From contig CAWKFA010000003.1 in NCBI GenBank assembly GCA_963848825.1, forward strand, positions 1-64,000: 64,000 nt of DNA, given 5' to 3'. The stretch is from CAVVSQ01 sp963848825 (GTDB taxonomy: Bacteria > Planctomycetota > Planctomycetia > Gemmatales > Gemmataceae). This document shows, piece after piece, positions 62,504 to 64,000 of this stretch. A program made the position numbers and the translations under genes. Below the pieces are notes generated by a model. That model ran no database searches. It saw nothing but the letters and a program-made list of their open reading frames with translations, and was not told where the DNA came from. The number at the start of each line of letters is the position of its first letter. Position 1 is the stretch's first letter.

Positions 62504-62908
62504 GTGGGTCGAGCATAATCGGCTGACCCACCGATGCCCATTAATGTACCTGTAGGGTGGGTCAAGCGTAATCGCGCTGACCCACCGATGCACCCGCCGC
62601 GCTGAGTTATTGGAATCGGCAGGGTGAGCCAGTCAACAAATATTATTCCGTGCGTTTCGGTGGGTCAGCGCGAGTACGCTTCGACCCACCCTACGGGGTT
62701 GTGTCTGTCTGGCCGTAATGCACTGCAAGCCACAGGGTCGGCTCGGATGGCGTCGTCCAGTCAAAGGGTGAGCCAGTCAACAAATATCGTTCCGTGCGTT
62801 TCGGTGGGTCAGCGCGGGTACGCTTCGACCCACCCTACGGAGTTGTGTCTGCCTGGCCGTAATGCACTGCCAGCCACAGGGTCGGCCCCGATGGCGTCGT
62901 CCAGTCAA
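62504..62908. repeat. REP-like palindromes with a 144-bp tandem duplication
   Basis: Four palindromes of type GGTGGGTC-(16-20 bases)-GACCCACC lie at 62504-62531, 62556-62586, 62659-62690 and 62803-62834. The last two belong to a 144-bp direct tandem duplication (62621-62764 and 62765-62908). Each duplicate also contains, on the minus strand, the last 24 codons of the cupin gene; the left copy (62691-62763) is therefore a gene-end remnant reading DWTTPSEPTLWLAVHYGQTD. Confidence 0.85.
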
Positions 62909-63413
62909 CACGGTGGCGTCGGTGAGACGGGATGTTGATGTAATCGCCGGGTCCCAGGTCGATAGGATCTTCCCCTTCGAAGCGAATTCTGGCTGCTCCC
63001 TTTAAAACGACAACCCATTCGTGCTGCACCTGGTCATACCAGAAGCCAGCGGGCGAGACGTGTCCGTGCGAAACAATTCGTTCGATGCGCACGCCGGCGG
63101 CAGCGTTGATGGTTTGCGAAACTTCTTCCGGTAATATCCGCTCCAGATCGGCAAATAGATTTGTGTCTGGCGCCCGACCGCCAGCAGCTTTTGGCTCCAG
63201 CGAAAGAAACCTCGGCACGACCTTGCCATCGACTTCCACTGTTTCCAGAAACATGCTTTTGGGACGGACCCAAAGACCGTGATCGCCGTATTCTTGACGA
63301 TAAACAACGAGCTCTTCAAGGGTCTCGCTGTGCCGCGCCACGCTCAGTACCGTGTATTCGTTGCCCTTGTAGTGGCGATAGCGGCCGCAGGGGACGTCGG
63401 GCGACGCAGTCAT
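62835..63413 (-). CDS. DUF1653-cupin fusion protein
   Basis: Protein of 192 residues joining two modules. Residues about 7-70 match DUF1653 (GRYRHYKGNEYTVLSVARHS, then YGDHGLWVRPKSMF and the end VPRF), a short domain usually found alone. Residues about 95-190 form a cupin (SPAGFWYDQVQHEWVVVLKG, FEGEDPIDLGPGDYINIPSH, HRVDWTTP) with likely metal-binding His and Glu. The ATG at 63413 overlaps the stop of the upstream CPXCG gene as ATGA, fixing the start and implying coupling. Its stop codon TAG is provided by the REP-like repeat. Substrate unknown; many cupins of this type are described as nucleoside-phosphorylase-like or sugar-binding regulators, which is not testable here. Confidence 0.8.
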   Translation of the reverse strand: MTASPDVPCGRYRHYKGNEYTVLSVARHSETLEELVVYRQEYGDHGLWVRPKSMFLETVEVDGKVVPRFLSLEPKAAGGRAPDTNLFADLERILPEEVSQTINAAAGVRIERIVSHGHVSPAGFWYDQVQHEWVVVLKGAARIRFEGEDPIDLGPGDYINIPSHRRHRVDWTTPSGPTLWLAVHYGQADTTP

Positions 63414-63592
63414 TCTCTCTCCGCCCAAAGGCGAATGTCGCCGTCGCCGGTGAACTCGATGTGGATGGTGTTGGGCCGGCAGCAGATGGGGCAGTCTTCA
63501 ACGTATTCCTGAATCGATCCCGCCGATAGGTCGATGGGCACGACGATTTCCTCGCCGCACGAATCGCAAATATAAGTGGCTTCGTCCTTCAA
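63410..63592 (-). CDS. CPXCG motif-containing cysteine-rich protein
   Basis: Protein of 60 residues with two cysteine pairs, YICDSCGEEIVVPIDLSAGS and EDCPICCRPNTIHIEF, matching the small CPXCG zinc-ribbon family (second knuckle CPIC). It is full length for the family. It overlaps the DUF1653-cupin gene by four bases. Function unknown, presumed zinc binding. Confidence 0.82.
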   Translation of the reverse strand: MKDEATYICDSCGEEIVVPIDLSAGSIQEYVEDCPICCRPNTIHIEFTGDGDIRLWAERE

Positions 63593-63632
63593 TGGATCAC
63601 CTTTTTAAGGAAGCGGGCCTCTATTCCTGGCT

Positions 63633-64000
63633 TTACCAGTGAAACACGCGTAAGAGGTTCGAATAGCTGTCTGTCCACATGGGGCCATCGAGAATTTCCG
63701 CGGGTTGCCAGTCTTTGATTTGGCGGCGCTGGTCAAGAGGAGGCCCGCCGCTCGGTACGGAACCTGGTTTCGCGTAATTTTTGCGCTGCATAACGACCCA
63801 GTCCGAACCGAATTTGTCCGCGACCTCGTTGCCGTCATCATCCTTGCCAAAGTCACCATAGTAGAGGCAGGTCAAGTTTTTCTCTTGGGCGATCTTGCCC
63901 AAGACGGGGGGCAAGTTGACATAACGATTGGTGGTGTTGAAAACCAGAATGCCGCCGTCCACCAGTTTGCTCATGTAGAGATCGATGGCCTCGCCCGTGA
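63633..64000 (-). CDS. Spermidine synthase-like protein, partial (N-terminus outside window)
   Basis: The C-terminal 120 or so residues of a protein whose start lies beyond the right edge. TGEAIDLYMSKLVDGGILVF followed by NTTNRYVNLPPVLGKIA corresponds to the late Rossmann-fold part of spermine/spermidine synthase-like methyltransferase-fold enzymes, where the pattern LxxGGxLxxxxxNRYxxL is frequent in planctomycete and membrane-fused members. The end LLRVFHW is intact. Polyamine synthesis cannot be claimed because the catalytic Asp region is not in view. Confidence 0.65.
   Translation of the reverse strand, partial: TGEAIDLYMSKLVDGGILVFNTTNRYVNLPPVLGKIAQEKNLTCLYYGDFGKDDDGNEVADKFGSDWVVMQRKNYAKPGSVPSGGPPLDQRRQIKDWQPAEILDGPMWTDSYSNLLRVFHW

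Noticed and set aside
1..64000. tRNA or rRNA genes
   Set aside because: No T-loop and acceptor-stem pattern or rRNA-like segment was found on reading either strand; short structured genes could still be missed by eye.

Overview
The window looks like a planctomycete chromosome segment, most probably from the Gemmataceae. The evidence is high GC, two giant secreted proteins that both begin with the LE-x-LEDR type N-terminal segment typical of that group, a YjhG/YagF-type dehydratase, a short second SecA, and many lineage-type hypothetical proteins. No rRNA, tRNA or CRISPR array was seen.

Layout: 1-10 kb is metabolic: the end of a phosphatidylserine synthase gene, tryptophanase, an MMPL transporter, a secreted metallopeptidase-like protein, a 2-oxo acid dehydrogenase E2, a xylonate-dehydratase-like protein and a lipoate ligase. 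10-16.3 kb holds a short SecA, serine acetyltransferase behind an apparently leaderless promoter, and an Hsp70 followed closely by a zinc-ribbon membrane protein. 16.3-21 kb is an AT-richer accessory island: SMI1/KNR4 protein, small membrane protein, leucine-rich protein, membrane metallopeptidase, two ~270-bp direct repeats, a decapitated XRE regulator, palindromic repeats and the 3' tip of a lost paralogue of the zinc-ribbon gene. 21-27 kb is the conserved ffh-rpsP-trmD-rplS-yraN-tyrS-yheT cluster, preceded by an Rrf2 regulator. 27-37 kb carries MoxR, an Lgt with a PDZ-like insertion, VanZ, a McsA-McsA-McsB arginine-kinase module and a large membrane protein. 37.7-62.5 kb is filled by two adjacent giant genes (about 4,000 and 4,250 codons) for extracellular proteins. 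They are built from beta-helix, PKD/Ig-like, cadherin-like, YDG, cohesin-like and dockerin-like modules and contain long internal duplications. The window closes with a REP-like tandem duplication, a DUF1653-cupin fusion, a CPXCG zinc-ribbon protein and the end of a spermidine-synthase-like gene.

About 30 single-base frameshifts interrupt otherwise well-conserved genes, including rpsP, tyrS, lgt and both giant genes. Many lie in G or C runs and some at CCTGG. Because indispensable genes are hit, and because one break is absent from the near-identical internal copy of the same gene, I read most of them as sequencing indels. Genes are therefore annotated across the breaks and each break is described.
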